The position numbers and the translations under genes are program-made. Below, one piece after another: positions 42,647 through 51,092 of a stretch of 53,036 nucleotides of DNA. Every line of letters begins with the position of its first letter. The stretch's first letter is position 1. The stretch comes from an uncultured Alphaproteobacteria bacterium (lineage in GTDB: Bacteria; Pseudomonadota; Alphaproteobacteria; Rhodobacterales; Rhodobacteraceae), in the NCBI GenBank assembly GCA_902611475.1, contig CACLZW010000009.1:1-53036 (forward strand), given 5' to 3'. The notes beneath the pieces were generated by a model that was not told the origin of the DNA, did no database searches, and saw nothing but the letters and a program-made list of their open reading frames with translations.

Positions 42647-44557
42647 TTAATTTTTCCTCTTCCATAACTTTATAAGCGTAGTAAATTTATTAAACATCTC
42701 ATCCTTTGCTTGTTGATTAGTTATTTTATTTCCAAACCACTTTCTGGCTGTTTCAAAAAATATCGATCGTCCTACTGCAAACCCCTTTACGTGTTTATAA
42801 TTTTTACATAGATCAAAAACTGAAGCCAACTTATCTGAAGGCGCATCCATGCCCAAAACGATTATTCCTTGGGCATAGGGATCAAACTGCTGTACGATAT
42901 CATTGGCTTTCGACCAAAACTTGACATTTTCAATAGGCTCTAGTTTCCACCAATCGGGATAAATATTCTCTTCATACAACTTCTGCATAAGAGATAGGAT
43001 CTGCTCAGGAGAGCTAGCTTTGTCATTTCTTTTTGTAATAATCTCCAATAATAGTTCATGGTTAGTAAGCCTACACGCTTGCGCTAATTGACTTAAAAGT
43101 TTTACTTGATGTTCATAGATGTCTTTTGGATCATCATTTCTTAAGGGTGCCAAGACTTTCACACAATGATTAACTGGCCAGTTTGCCAGTCGTGATCCTA
43201 TATCAGGCTCCTCAGTTAATTCTAAAGGAAATACACCTGCCTTTTCAATTGGTCTACCAATCCATATGTCATGATCAGACGCGGCATGCAAAGAGCTTTC
43301 TGCATATTCTTCATCTAAAAGGATACCTACATTTTCTTGCTCAGTTTTTTGCGCCTCCAAACATGCCTCTAATGCCATTGATTTGAAAACAGCGATATCC
43401 TCTTTTTCTTTTTTTTCATTTTCCTCTGCTAGCTTTTTAAATTGCACTCTGTGATCTATTGCCAAAGTAAAAAGGTTATCAAAACTTTTTCTTCGATTTG
43501 TACTCCAATGCAGTTGTTCAAGAAATGTATCTTGTCTTAAAGAAAAGTGCTGGCTTCCATTTTTAAGGTAGTGTTCTAACTCTATTTTAGATGGATAAGC
43601 TGGTGCACATCCATGTCGAGAGACTGCTAAAGCACCACATGCATTGGCATACTTCGCGCATAATTCCAACGACTGGTCATTTAACCAACCATATAAAAAA
43701 CCTGCCATAAAGCCATCACCAGCACCCAGGACATTAAATATCTCAATTTTATTAACTGTTACAGAAATACCTGAATCCCAGTTAATTATAGCATCGGGGA
43801 AAACGGTGCACCCCATGGCGCCCCTTTTACAGACAATTATAGCTTGTGTTAGTTCACGACAGACTCGAAGCGCTTTTAATGTGTCTTTAGTTCCTCCTGC
43901 TATATGCCATTCTTCTTCCGTTCCCACAATAAGATCACAGTGGCTTATGATTTTTTGAACATCACTTGTTACGACCTTACTTTCTTCGAACCTGCTCTCA
44001 CCATCACCGTGACCGCCTAGGGACCAGAGGTTCGGACGATAATCAATATCAAACCCGACAAGCACATTATTATTTTTTGCATAGTTAATTGCTTGGAACG
44101 AAGCTTCTGATACTTGCCTCGAGCTAAAGTGGGTACCGGTTACAACAACACATTTTGAGCGTTTAATAAAATCTGGATCAATTTCATTCTTTGTGAGGCC
44201 CATATCAGCACAATTCTCACGGTAAAATAGTAGAGGGAATTGTTCCTTATCGCGAATTCCTAAAATAGCGAGAGCGGACAAACGTTCCTTATCAATAATA
44301 ATTCCCTCTGTGTTTACACCCTCTCTAGTTAATTGCTCAGTAATAAATCGCCCGAAATGCTCATCACCTACTCTTGTAATGACTGCAGATTTCAAGCCTA
44401 ATCTTGATGCTCCGATGCTAATGTTAGTAGGACTACCCCCAATGTATTTTTGGAACGACGTCATGTCTTCCAGTCGTCCTCCAACTTGCCCTCCATATAA
44501 ATCTACTGAAGATCGTCCAATTGTTATTACATCAAGATCATTTTTTTGATTAACCAT
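42647..44557 (-). CDS. iolC: IolC-DUF2090 fusion: 5-dehydro-2-deoxygluconokinase with aldolase-like domain
   Basis: A 636-residue two-domain protein. Residues 1 to about 330 are a PfkB kinase (DVITIGRSSVDLYGGQVGGR, GGSPTNISIGASRLG, FYRENCADMGL, NVLGAGDGFMAGFLYG) that phosphorylates DKG at C6. Residues from about 350 to the end are the DUF2090 domain, a TIM-barrel aldolase-like module (LFTLAIDHRVQFKKLAEE; ILLDEEYAESSLHAA; GIIVLGMDAPSDKL; AVGRSIFF). In fused forms it is generally predicted to split DKG-phosphate into DHAP and malonate semialdehyde. It starts 51 bases after the ABC ATPase gene. Confidence 0.92.
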   Translation of the reverse strand: MVNQKNDLDVITIGRSSVDLYGGQVGGRLEDMTSFQKYIGGSPTNISIGASRLGLKSAVITRVGDEHFGRFITEQLTREGVNTEGIIIDKERLSALAILGIRDKEQFPLLFYRENCADMGLTKNEIDPDFIKRSKCVVVTGTHFSSRQVSEASFQAINYAKNNNVLVGFDIDYRPNLWSLGGHGDGESRFEESKVVTSDVQKIISHCDLIVGTEEEWHIAGGTKDTLKALRVCRELTQAIIVCKRGAMGCTVFPDAIINWDSGISVTVNKIEIFNVLGAGDGFMAGFLYGWLNDQSLELCAKYANACGALAVSRHGCAPAYPSKIELEHYLKNGSQHFSLRQDTFLEQLHWSTNRRKSFDNLFTLAIDHRVQFKKLAEENEKKEKEDIAVFKSMALEACLEAQKTEQENVGILLDEEYAESSLHAASDHDIWIGRPIEKAGVFPLELTEEPDIGSRLANWPVNHCVKVLAPLRNDDPKDIYEHQVKLLSQLAQACRLTNHELLLEIITKRNDKASSPEQILSLMQKLYEENIYPDWWKLEPIENVKFWSKANDIVQQFDPYAQGIIVLGMDAPSDKLASVFDLCKNYKHVKGFAVGRSIFFETARKWFGNKITNQQAKDEMFNKFTTLIKLWKRKN

Positions 44558-44608
44558 TTTACTTTTAAGCCTTTCAAAAAGCTGATGTTTTCCCCTTTTA
44601 AATCACTG

Positions 44609-45373
44609 CTATCTTCTAGAGAATTCTGTTTCAAGTTTCTCTAACTCTGCACCACCTGCCATCAAGGGTCTAAGGTTATTCATATCAATTTCGTCTCTTG
44701 ATCCCTCGGCCAAGACTTTTCCTCTGTTCAGAAAAGCAAAACGATCTCCCAAAAGCTTAGCGTGCATATCATTATGAGTTATGAATATTATGGCTATGTC
44801 ACCTAACTCTTTTACTTTTTTTATAGTTCTTAAAACTTCTAACTGCTGTTTTTGTCCGAGGGCCGAGGTTGGTTCATCCAGAATAAGAACATTGGCTCCA
44901 AAATAAATAGCTCTAGCGATCGCTAATGTCTGTCTTTGACCACCTGACATAGTTCCTATCGGTTGTGTTGGGTCCGCTACATCAATACCCAGTTTCGCCA
45001 TTTCCTTTTTTGTGATTGTATTCATCAGAGGCATATTTAAAAATAAGCCTTTGGTAATCTCTCTACCTAGAAAAAAATTTCTAGTCACACTCATCAAAGG
45101 TTGTAACGCCAAGTCCTGATACACTGTACCGATACCAGCAGACACAGCTTGTCTTGGTGACTTAAAATTCACTGGCTCACCGCTCAGCAGTATTTCGCCT
45201 TTACTAGGCATGTGGACCCCAGATAATAGTTTTATTAGTGTTGATTTACCTGCACCATTATCACCTAATAAAGCCGTTATCTCACCCTTAAAAACCTTAA
45301 ATGATATATCCTTCAGCGCTATTATGTTACCAAAAAACTTTGATACACCCCTAAATTCAATTGATGGGATCAT
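44609..45373 (-). CDS. sugar ABC transporter ATP-binding protein, single domain (FrcA-like)
   Basis: A 254-residue ABC ATPase with one nucleotide-binding domain. Walker A is GDNGAGKSTL, the Q-loop is TVYQDLALQP, the signature is TMSGGQRQTLAIARAI and Walker B is VLILDEPTSALG. This compact form accompanies FrcBCA-type carbohydrate importers. It follows the permease by 7 bases. Placed at the head of the iol genes, it most likely powers import of inositol or a related polyol. Confidence 0.92.
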   Translation of the reverse strand: MIPSIEFRGVSKFFGNIIALKDISFKVFKGEITALLGDNGAGKSTLIKLLSGVHMPSKGEILLSGEPVNFKSPRQAVSAGIGTVYQDLALQPLMSVTRNFFLGREITKGLFLNMPLMNTITKKEMAKLGIDVADPTQPIGTMSGGQRQTLAIARAIYFGANVLILDEPTSALGQKQQLEVLRTIKKVKELGDIAIIFITHNDMHAKLLGDRFAFLNRGKVLAEGSRDEIDMNNLRPLMAGGAELEKLETEFSRR

Positions 45374-45380
45374 AGTCTCT

Positions 45381-46439
45381 TTAGCCTTTCACTATCCTGT
45401 CTCTCAAAAATTGGTTTAAAAGAGCAGATCCTAAAATTAGCATTCCTAGCATTACCCTAAAAAGGTTATTGTCGATAAAAGGTACAAAGTTTATTCCTCG
45501 GCTTGCGATTGCAAAAATTAATGCCCCAAGAACTGCTCCAACGACGGAGCCGTAACCGCCGGTTAATGCACAACCGCCGATAACCGCCGCTGCAATTGCA
45601 TGTAGTTCGCGAAAATCTCCTGCTTTGGGATCTGATGCACCAGATGTCATTACGGTTAAAATACCTAAGAGACAGGCAAGAGAGGTCGAGATCATAAATA
45701 AGCTAATTTTCACCCTTGCTACTGGAACACCAACAGCTCTTGCAGCCACCGGGTCACCTCCAGACGCATATATCCAATTTCCATATGGTGTTCGATTGGT
45801 AATGAAAGCAACTATGAATACAAGAATGATAAAGTAATAAACTTCGGCATCGAAGGGAACCCCAAAAGCCTTATCGAATGCGAAAATGTTATCAATAAGT
45901 GTAGGATCCTCTCCACCTCCCGGGGGTGGTTTTAGATTTGCCTTCACAGATAATCTAGATTGATTGAAAAACGTTTGGCTAAGAAATACTGCAAAACCTC
46001 TACTAGCAAACCAAAATGCCAGAGTTACAATAAAGCTGGGAAGTCCCGTTCTGACAACAATTACTCCAATGACAAATCCTAAAAAAGCTAGCTCTATAAA
46101 GGTTAAAATAATCGCCAACTCAATGGGCACTCCAAATAAAAGAAAAATGGCAAAGCTATGTCCGGCTAAAGCAATATTTGCTCCCATGCTGAGATCAAAC
46201 TCTCCTGCTATCATTAAAAGAGAGGCACCGATAGCTAAGATGCCCACAAACGCTGCAAGCTCAACCCATGCCTGGATTCCAATTGGATTTAGCCACATTG
46301 CTCCAAAGGTGCCACTGATTGAGGTAAGCGTCATAAAAGTAATGACAATTATTATTAAACCAAAAACAGACCCTAACTCTGGTCTAGATATAGATCTTCT
46401 GATTAATCCGATATCTCGTATGCGTTCATCAGATGCCAT
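45381..46439 (-). CDS. sugar ABC transporter permease
   Basis: A 352-residue membrane protein of the RbsC/FrcC-type permease family with about nine hydrophobic segments. The conserved EFDLSMGANIALAGHSFAIF and GDPVAARAVGVPVARVKISLFMISTSLACLLGI blocks mark the family, as does AIAAAVIGGCALTGGYGSVVGAVLGAL. It starts 74 bases after the binding-protein gene behind a G-rich site; a perfect hairpin separates the two. Same operon as the ATPase that follows. Confidence 0.93.
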   Translation of the reverse strand: MASDERIRDIGLIRRSISRPELGSVFGLIIIVITFMTLTSISGTFGAMWLNPIGIQAWVELAAFVGILAIGASLLMIAGEFDLSMGANIALAGHSFAIFLLFGVPIELAIILTFIELAFLGFVIGVIVVRTGLPSFIVTLAFWFASRGFAVFLSQTFFNQSRLSVKANLKPPPGGGEDPTLIDNIFAFDKAFGVPFDAEVYYFIILVFIVAFITNRTPYGNWIYASGGDPVAARAVGVPVARVKISLFMISTSLACLLGILTVMTSGASDPKAGDFRELHAIAAAVIGGCALTGGYGSVVGAVLGALIFAIASRGINFVPFIDNNLFRVMLGMLILGSALLNQFLRDRIVKG

Positions 46440-46457
46440 TTGCCCCCCTAAAATAAA

Positions 46458-46484
46458 TCTGGCAAATCGCTATGATTTGCCAGA
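46458..46484 (-). terminator. intercistronic hairpin between binding-protein and permease genes
   Basis: A perfect 11-bp stem, TCTGGCAAATC / GATTTGCCAGA, with a 5-base loop, lies in the 74-base gap. On the minus strand it is followed by TTTATTTTAG. It probably acts as an attenuator or a 3' end protector that leaves more mRNA for the binding protein than for the permease, as in many importer operons. Confidence 0.65.
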
Positions 46485-46513
46485 CCGTTATAAATAAGAA
46501 AGAGGTATACTTC

Positions 46514-47440
46514 TTATCTTTCTTTTCCTGCTAGTTTCTTCACTAATTCAACATTTCCCTTTGTCACAAAACCTGGACCTGAGTTAATTGAATTACCTGG
46601 AAGAGTACCATTTCTATGATTTAGATGTAGTACTACCACTGGTACATAGCCTTGCAAAAATTGCTGCTGGTCAATGGCGTAGTTAACTGTACCGTCAATT
46701 ATTCCATCAACAATTGCTGGTCCGAGGTCAAAACAACCTAAAACTACTTTCCCAGCTTTACCCATTTCCTTAAGAGCAGCTATAGTTGGATCACAACCAG
46801 TAGGACCAACGGCCATTATAGCTCCTGTATCTGGATTGGAAGACATATGTGCGATGACGGTGTTTTTGATATCATCGAAATCTGATGAAACCTCAACCAT
46901 ATTAAGCTTCTCACCCATACCGTCAGCAAAACCTTGGCATCTATCTTTAAGAGCTGTATTCATTGGCTCGTGGTTAAAGCAAACTGAGTTCTTTCCACCC
47001 AACCCTTTGCTTTTTTCGCCGCCACCTAGACCAGCTTCATATTCAGGTTGTCCAACGTGCATTACAGCACCTAAGCTTTTTGAAACGCCGGCTCCAGAAT
47101 TCATTGATATAACTGGAATTCCTGCTGCAACAGCTGCCTTAATTGGTCCTCCTAAAATATCTGGCGCGGGTATTGACACGACAATACCATCTGGCTTCTG
47201 AGCAATAGCAGCTTCAATCAAAGATGCCATTTCGTTTAAGTCTCCAGTTGGTGGGTTTCTGTATTGAACATCTGCACCGGTGTCTGCCTTTGCAGCCTCA
47301 ACTCCATTTCTTACAACTCCCCAAAAGGCGTCTGTATCAGATCCGTGAGTTACCACGATTATGTTTGCCTTATGATCTGCACCAAAAGAAACACCAGTAG
47401 ATAGAACTAGGGCTATCAATGTAACTAATATTTTTTTCAT
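46514..47440 (-). CDS. sugar ABC transporter periplasmic substrate-binding protein
   Basis: A 308-residue periplasmic-binding protein of the ribose/galactose (type I) fold. A signal peptide (MKKILVTLIALVLSTGVSFGADH) leads into ANIIVVTHGSDTDAFWGVVRNGVEAAK, then PDGIVVSIPAPDILGGPIKAAVAAGIPVISMNSG. The cluster suggests an inositol or polyol ligand, but that is inference. GGAGG precedes the ATG. It is the first gene of the operon and has its own promoter at 47511-47539. It ends 30 bases upstream of the hairpin at 46458-46484. Confidence 0.93.
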   Translation of the reverse strand: MKKILVTLIALVLSTGVSFGADHKANIIVVTHGSDTDAFWGVVRNGVEAAKADTGADVQYRNPPTGDLNEMASLIEAAIAQKPDGIVVSIPAPDILGGPIKAAVAAGIPVISMNSGAGVSKSLGAVMHVGQPEYEAGLGGGEKSKGLGGKNSVCFNHEPMNTALKDRCQGFADGMGEKLNMVEVSSDFDDIKNTVIAHMSSNPDTGAIMAVGPTGCDPTIAALKEMGKAGKVVLGCFDLGPAIVDGIIDGTVNYAIDQQQFLQGYVPVVVLHLNHRNGTLPGNSINSGPGFVTKGNVELVKKLAGKER

Positions 47441-47505
47441 GAAAAATTTTCCTCCATTTAATATTTAAAAAGACAAGAATCTCGGAGAATCCAGTCCCTT
47501 CAACA

Positions 47506-47523
47506 GTTAAATATTAAATTAAC
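47506..47523. promoter_or_regulatory. imperfect palindrome over the -10 of the transporter/iol operon
   Basis: GTTAA (47506-47510) and TTAAC (47519-47523) flank an AT centre that contains the -10 box of the minus-strand promoter. A repressor bound here would block RNA polymerase. The repeat is short and AT-rich, so chance is possible. No regulator gene (RpiR, LacI or DeoR type) is present in the window. Confidence 0.3.
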
Positions 47524-47539
47524 GCAAAATCAATATCAA
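47511..47539 (-). promoter_or_regulatory. sigma-70-like promoter of the ABC/iol operon
   Basis: On the minus strand TTGATA (47539-47534) and TAATAT (47516-47511) are separated by exactly 17 bases. The expected transcript starts near 47504 and has a leader of about 64 bases before the binding-protein ATG. Downstream genes to 36415 have gaps of at most about 75 bases and no second clear promoter, which suggests a polycistronic unit of about 11 kb. Confidence 0.55.
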
Positions 47540-47647
47540 AAGTGGTGCTTGTAAAAGAAATGTAATAAAATTTTGACACAAGATTGGAAACAAATTTTTT
47601 TGGAGCGCATTAAAAATAATAATAAATCAATTGCTTAGGAGAGTCAT

Positions 47648-48772
47648 ATGAAAGGTATTGGGGTAGGAGTTATCGGTACGGGGTTTATGGGGAAAGCCCA
47701 TTCAGTTGCCTACAGTGGATCTGCTTCAGTTTTTGGAACAGGGTTGAGGCCAAGACTAGAGATAGTTTGTGATTTAAGCCCCAAGAGAGCCAGCCAAAGA
47801 GCAACAGACCTTGGCTTCTCACGGTATACAAGTAGCTGGCAAGACGTCGTCAACGATCCAGAAGTAAAACTAGTTTCTGTTTGCACACCGAACGACACGC
47901 ATGCGGAAATTGCAATTGCAGCTTTAAAGTTGGGAAAAAGTGTTTGGTGTGAAAAACCTATGTCTAGTAATCTCCCCGATAGCAAGAAAATGCTTGCAGC
48001 ATCTAAGAAAAGCAAAGGCAAAACAATTATTGGTTACAACTATACAAAAAATCCAGCAGTATTACATGCACGAGAGTTAATAGAAACTGGTGTCATCGGC
48101 GACGTTGCTGGCTTTTTCTGTCGTTATGATGTTGATAATGAGGCCGATAAAAAAAGACCATGGTCTTGGCGTATGTCGAGAAAAGCGTCTGGTACTGGTG
48201 CAAATGGAGATATATTGAGTCACGTTATAAGCGTGGCGCACTTTTTAGTTGGATCGACAATATCTAAAGTAGTAGGGGATATAAATATTGTACACCCAAA
48301 AAGAAAGGATCCAACTAATAGAAAACAAACTAAGACCGTTGATAATGATGACATGATCTCTGCTCTTATTCATTTCCAAAATGGGGTACATGGGCATATT
48401 GGTGCCAGTCGCGTTACTTGGGGTAAAAAATGTGGACTTACATGGGAGTTACATGGAACCGAGGGCACCATAATATTTGATCAGGAAAGACTAAACGAGA
48501 TCAAACTATTTACACGACAAAAAAAGAAAAGCACCGATGGCTTTAGGACAATTTTAACGGGTCCTGATCATCCTTTTTATAAATCCTTTCTGCCTAATGG
48601 AGGTCACAGTTTAGGATTTATGGATGTCAAGATGTGTGAATTACAGATGCTCCTGTTCGCAATAGAGCATGATACTGAGACTTGGCCCAATTTTGAATCA
48701 GGATATGAAATAGAAAAAGTAATGGACGCTGTAGATAGATCAGCACTTAGTGGAAAGTGGATTAAGATTTAG
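47648..48772 (+). CDS. Gfo/Idh/MocA family oxidoreductase (inositol- or sugar-type dehydrogenase)
   Basis: A 374-residue NAD(P)-dependent dehydrogenase. The Rossmann fold is marked by VGVIGTGFMGKAHSVAY, the nicotinamide side by VCTPNDTHAEIAIAAL, and the catalytic Lys by CEKPMSSNLP (Lys103). The C-terminal alpha/beta domain includes WSWRMSRKASGTGANGDILSHVISVAHFL. It resembles the longer dehydrogenases of inositol clusters (scyllo-inositol or keto-inositol acting), but the substrate cannot be read. It is divergent from the ABC operon and its end overlaps the convergent iolG by 4 bases. An AGGAGA site precedes the ATG. Confidence 0.85.
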   Translation: MKGIGVGVIGTGFMGKAHSVAYSGSASVFGTGLRPRLEIVCDLSPKRASQRATDLGFSRYTSSWQDVVNDPEVKLVSVCTPNDTHAEIAIAALKLGKSVWCEKPMSSNLPDSKKMLAASKKSKGKTIIGYNYTKNPAVLHARELIETGVIGDVAGFFCRYDVDNEADKKRPWSWRMSRKASGTGANGDILSHVISVAHFLVGSTISKVVGDINIVHPKRKDPTNRKQTKTVDNDDMISALIHFQNGVHGHIGASRVTWGKKCGLTWELHGTEGTIIFDQERLNEIKLFTRQKKKSTDGFRTILTGPDHPFYKSFLPNGGHSLGFMDVKMCELQMLLFAIEHDTETWPNFESGYEIEKVMDAVDRSALSGKWIKI

Positions 48773-49773
48773 TTAACATAGCTCAGATAAACTGTTCTAC
48801 CTGTTTTAGCAGATTTAAGAGCATTTTCGGCTAAGTACAGTGCGTAATAACCGTCAGAGCCATCAGGTTTAGGCATTGACCGTTTTTTTATACAGTCAAC
48901 AAAGTAGTCGATTTGATTTTTGTAAGCGTCTATGTACCTTGTCATAAAAAAGTGGTGCAACCTATCTTTAGTTGTTCCAGCGTCCTTTGCTAGTTCTATC
49001 TCCGAGAGAGTGGGATTGTTAACTTTTAAACTTCCTTTAGACCCATGAACCTCGACTCTTTGATCATAACCATATGTCGCCCTTCGTGAGTTAATTATTG
49101 AAATCTGCTTTCCAGAAATGGTTCTCATTAAAATAGTGGCAGTATCGTAATCACCGGCTTGCTCAATTTTTTTACTTACAAAATTGGATCCTAAAGCGGT
49201 GATAGAATGTATTTTCTCATCTGCTAAGAAGACAGCCATGTCGAGATCATGGATAGCCATATCTTTAAATATACCGCCAGATTGTTTAATATATTCAATT
49301 GTTGGCGGATTTGGGTCTCTTGATGTTATGGTGATTTGCTCAATAACCCCAATCTCTTTTTTGGTTAAATGTGCTTTCAATTTTGCGAAATGAGGGTCAA
49401 ATCTTCTATTAAACCCGAGCATTACTTGAGATTTGGATTCGCTAACTAGTTGAACGAGTTTCTTAACTTTTCTTAAATTTAGATCAAGAGGTTTTTCGCA
49501 GAACACCGCTTTTTTAGTATAAAGAAATCTTTTTATAAGATCGACATGTGTATCAGTGGGAGTGCAGATAAGAATACCCTTAATTTGATCATTATTAGTA
49601 ATGTCATCAAGTGACATTTGTTGACACGAATACCTTTTTTGAAGTCTATTAATTTCATTATTTATTGGATCGTGGATAGCAGCAAGCTCAGCGTTGGAGT
49701 TTGCTTGAATTGTATCAGCGTGAACTTTACCAATTCTGCCCATTCCTAAAATTGCAAATTTTATTCGCTTCAT
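48769..49773 (-). CDS. iolG: myo-inositol 2-dehydrogenase
   Basis: Oxidises myo-inositol to scyllo-inosose, the entry step to the pathway. The 334-residue Gfo/Idh/MocA protein has the Rossmann motif AILGMGRIGKVHAD, Lys94 in CEKPLDLNL, and Asp171-Met-Ala-Ile-His175-Asp in DMAIHDLDMAVFL, the catalytic set of inositol dehydrogenases. The block TSRDPNPPTIEYIKQSGGIF is diagnostic of IolG. It lies 15 bases after the PhyH gene on the same strand. Confidence 0.93.
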   Translation of the reverse strand: MKRIKFAILGMGRIGKVHADTIQANSNAELAAIHDPINNEINRLQKRYSCQQMSLDDITNNDQIKGILICTPTDTHVDLIKRFLYTKKAVFCEKPLDLNLRKVKKLVQLVSESKSQVMLGFNRRFDPHFAKLKAHLTKKEIGVIEQITITSRDPNPPTIEYIKQSGGIFKDMAIHDLDMAVFLADEKIHSITALGSNFVSKKIEQAGDYDTATILMRTISGKQISIINSRRATYGYDQRVEVHGSKGSLKVNNPTLSEIELAKDAGTTKDRLHHFFMTRYIDAYKNQIDYFVDCIKKRSMPKPDGSDGYYALYLAENALKSAKTGRTVYLSYVN

Positions 49774-49788
49774 ATTATCAAAATTTCT

Positions 49789-50994
49789 TTACGAAGATTG
49801 TCGAATATCAAGTAAATTCAATTCTTCAAAGACAAAAGCTGGTTCTTTCTCAGCTTTTAATGACTCAATGATAATCATAGCTTGGGTTTTTGGCGCCATT
49901 CCGTCTATGGGAGGATCCAGATCTAAATTCGTTGGAAATGAATAGCCCTCCGAACTTGCCCCCACAACATTTTCGATTAGCCTGAAAGGCATCTTTTTTT
50001 TTATAACTAATTCTAATAACTGAGGGTATAGTGTCTTAGCCATAATTTTCCTATCAATGGTTTCCATTGCTCTTCCAAATGCTGATGATATTTGGAGTAG
50101 ATTGGCCATTCTTTTTACTGATTTAGTTTTATTATTTCCTGCTCCATGCATAACAGCAGGATTAAAGAAAACAGCATCTCCCTTTGTCATTTCAATCTGA
50201 ACAGAATTTTTATCGAAGAATTTTTGATATTTCTCTTTAGAAAAGTCAATATAGCCCCTTTTATATAATTGGGAGTACGGTAGTAAGAGCGTCGGCCCAC
50301 TTTCAATACTCATGTCGCAGTGCGCAATTGCGCCTTGAAGGGTAAGGTAAGGTGACATTGCATGTACATGTAGAGGCCAACTGGCAGATTGTTCACCTGA
50401 CATAAATCCTAAGTGATAGTCTCTATGAGCTTTTTGAGCTTCTCCACCAGGATTCACTCTATTGACTTGTGCCGTTACTTGGTAATTGGGGCCAAGCCAA
50501 GCTTCTGAAGCTAACGCGATGGCTTCTGAGCAATAGTAATCTATAAAGTTTTGTGGGTCCTTCATACAGTGCTTTTGGAGTGAATTCCATATTCTATCGT
50601 TCGCTCCTGGTTTGGCAAAGTGATCGCCTATATTCCCATTTAATTTTTCAGAGTTTATTATTTCTTCAAAATTAGTCGTTGCTATGTCGATCACAGAAGT
50701 ATTTTCGATAGCATTTGAAATCGCAATTATTCCTGCACCGCTTTCTAATACGCTAGACCACTCAGTTAGTAATTCCTGTTTTCTCTCAAATAAATTTGCG
50801 CAGTCTCTAACTAACTGCCCAGAATAAATTGGAATATTATTTTTAATTTCTATAGCATGCGGTGCATCAGCTTTTATTGTTTCTCTGCTAACAAGTTTTT
50901 CAAAAGTTTGAAAATTTTCATGTTCCAAATTGGAAGGAATTTTTTTTTCTAAATCAGTAACTCCATCTTTCATGTCTAAATCTCCAGGTGCCAA
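49789..50994 (-). CDS. phytanoyl-CoA dioxygenase (PhyH) family protein
   Basis: A 401-residue Fe(II)/2-oxoglutarate-dependent oxygenase. The facial triad is visible as His190-Arg-Asp192 and His283 (PAVMHGAGNN), with a likely 2-oxoglutarate-binding Arg near 295. The 180-residue N-terminal extension is longer than in small PhyH enzymes. Its place directly before iolG suggests a role in preparing a sugar or cyclitol derivative, such as oxidative O-demethylation or hydroxylation, but this is speculation. A second ATG (M8) is possible. Confidence 0.85.
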   Translation of the reverse strand: MAPGDLDMKDGVTDLEKKIPSNLEHENFQTFEKLVSRETIKADAPHAIEIKNNIPIYSGQLVRDCANLFERKQELLTEWSSVLESGAGIIAISNAIENTSVIDIATTNFEEIINSEKLNGNIGDHFAKPGANDRIWNSLQKHCMKDPQNFIDYYCSEAIALASEAWLGPNYQVTAQVNRVNPGGEAQKAHRDYHLGFMSGEQSASWPLHVHAMSPYLTLQGAIAHCDMSIESGPTLLLPYSQLYKRGYIDFSKEKYQKFFDKNSVQIEMTKGDAVFFNPAVMHGAGNNKTKSVKRMANLLQISSAFGRAMETIDRKIMAKTLYPQLLELVIKKKMPFRLIENVVGASSEGYSFPTNLDLDPPIDGMAPKTQAMIIIESLKAEKEPAFVFEELNLLDIRQSS

Positions 50995-51092
50995 CGTATC
51001 TAATATTACTCTGTTTTTTGAGAACGAAAACTAAATTTTTAATCAGATAGGAAGATTTATAATTCTAAAAACATTTAACAGTGAAGCCGTTT

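Noticed and set aside
47573-47578. Consensus TTGACA as a -35 for the plus-strand dehydrogenase at 47648.
   Set aside because: At 16-18 bases downstream there is only a T-run and no -10-like box, so the promoter is not supported.
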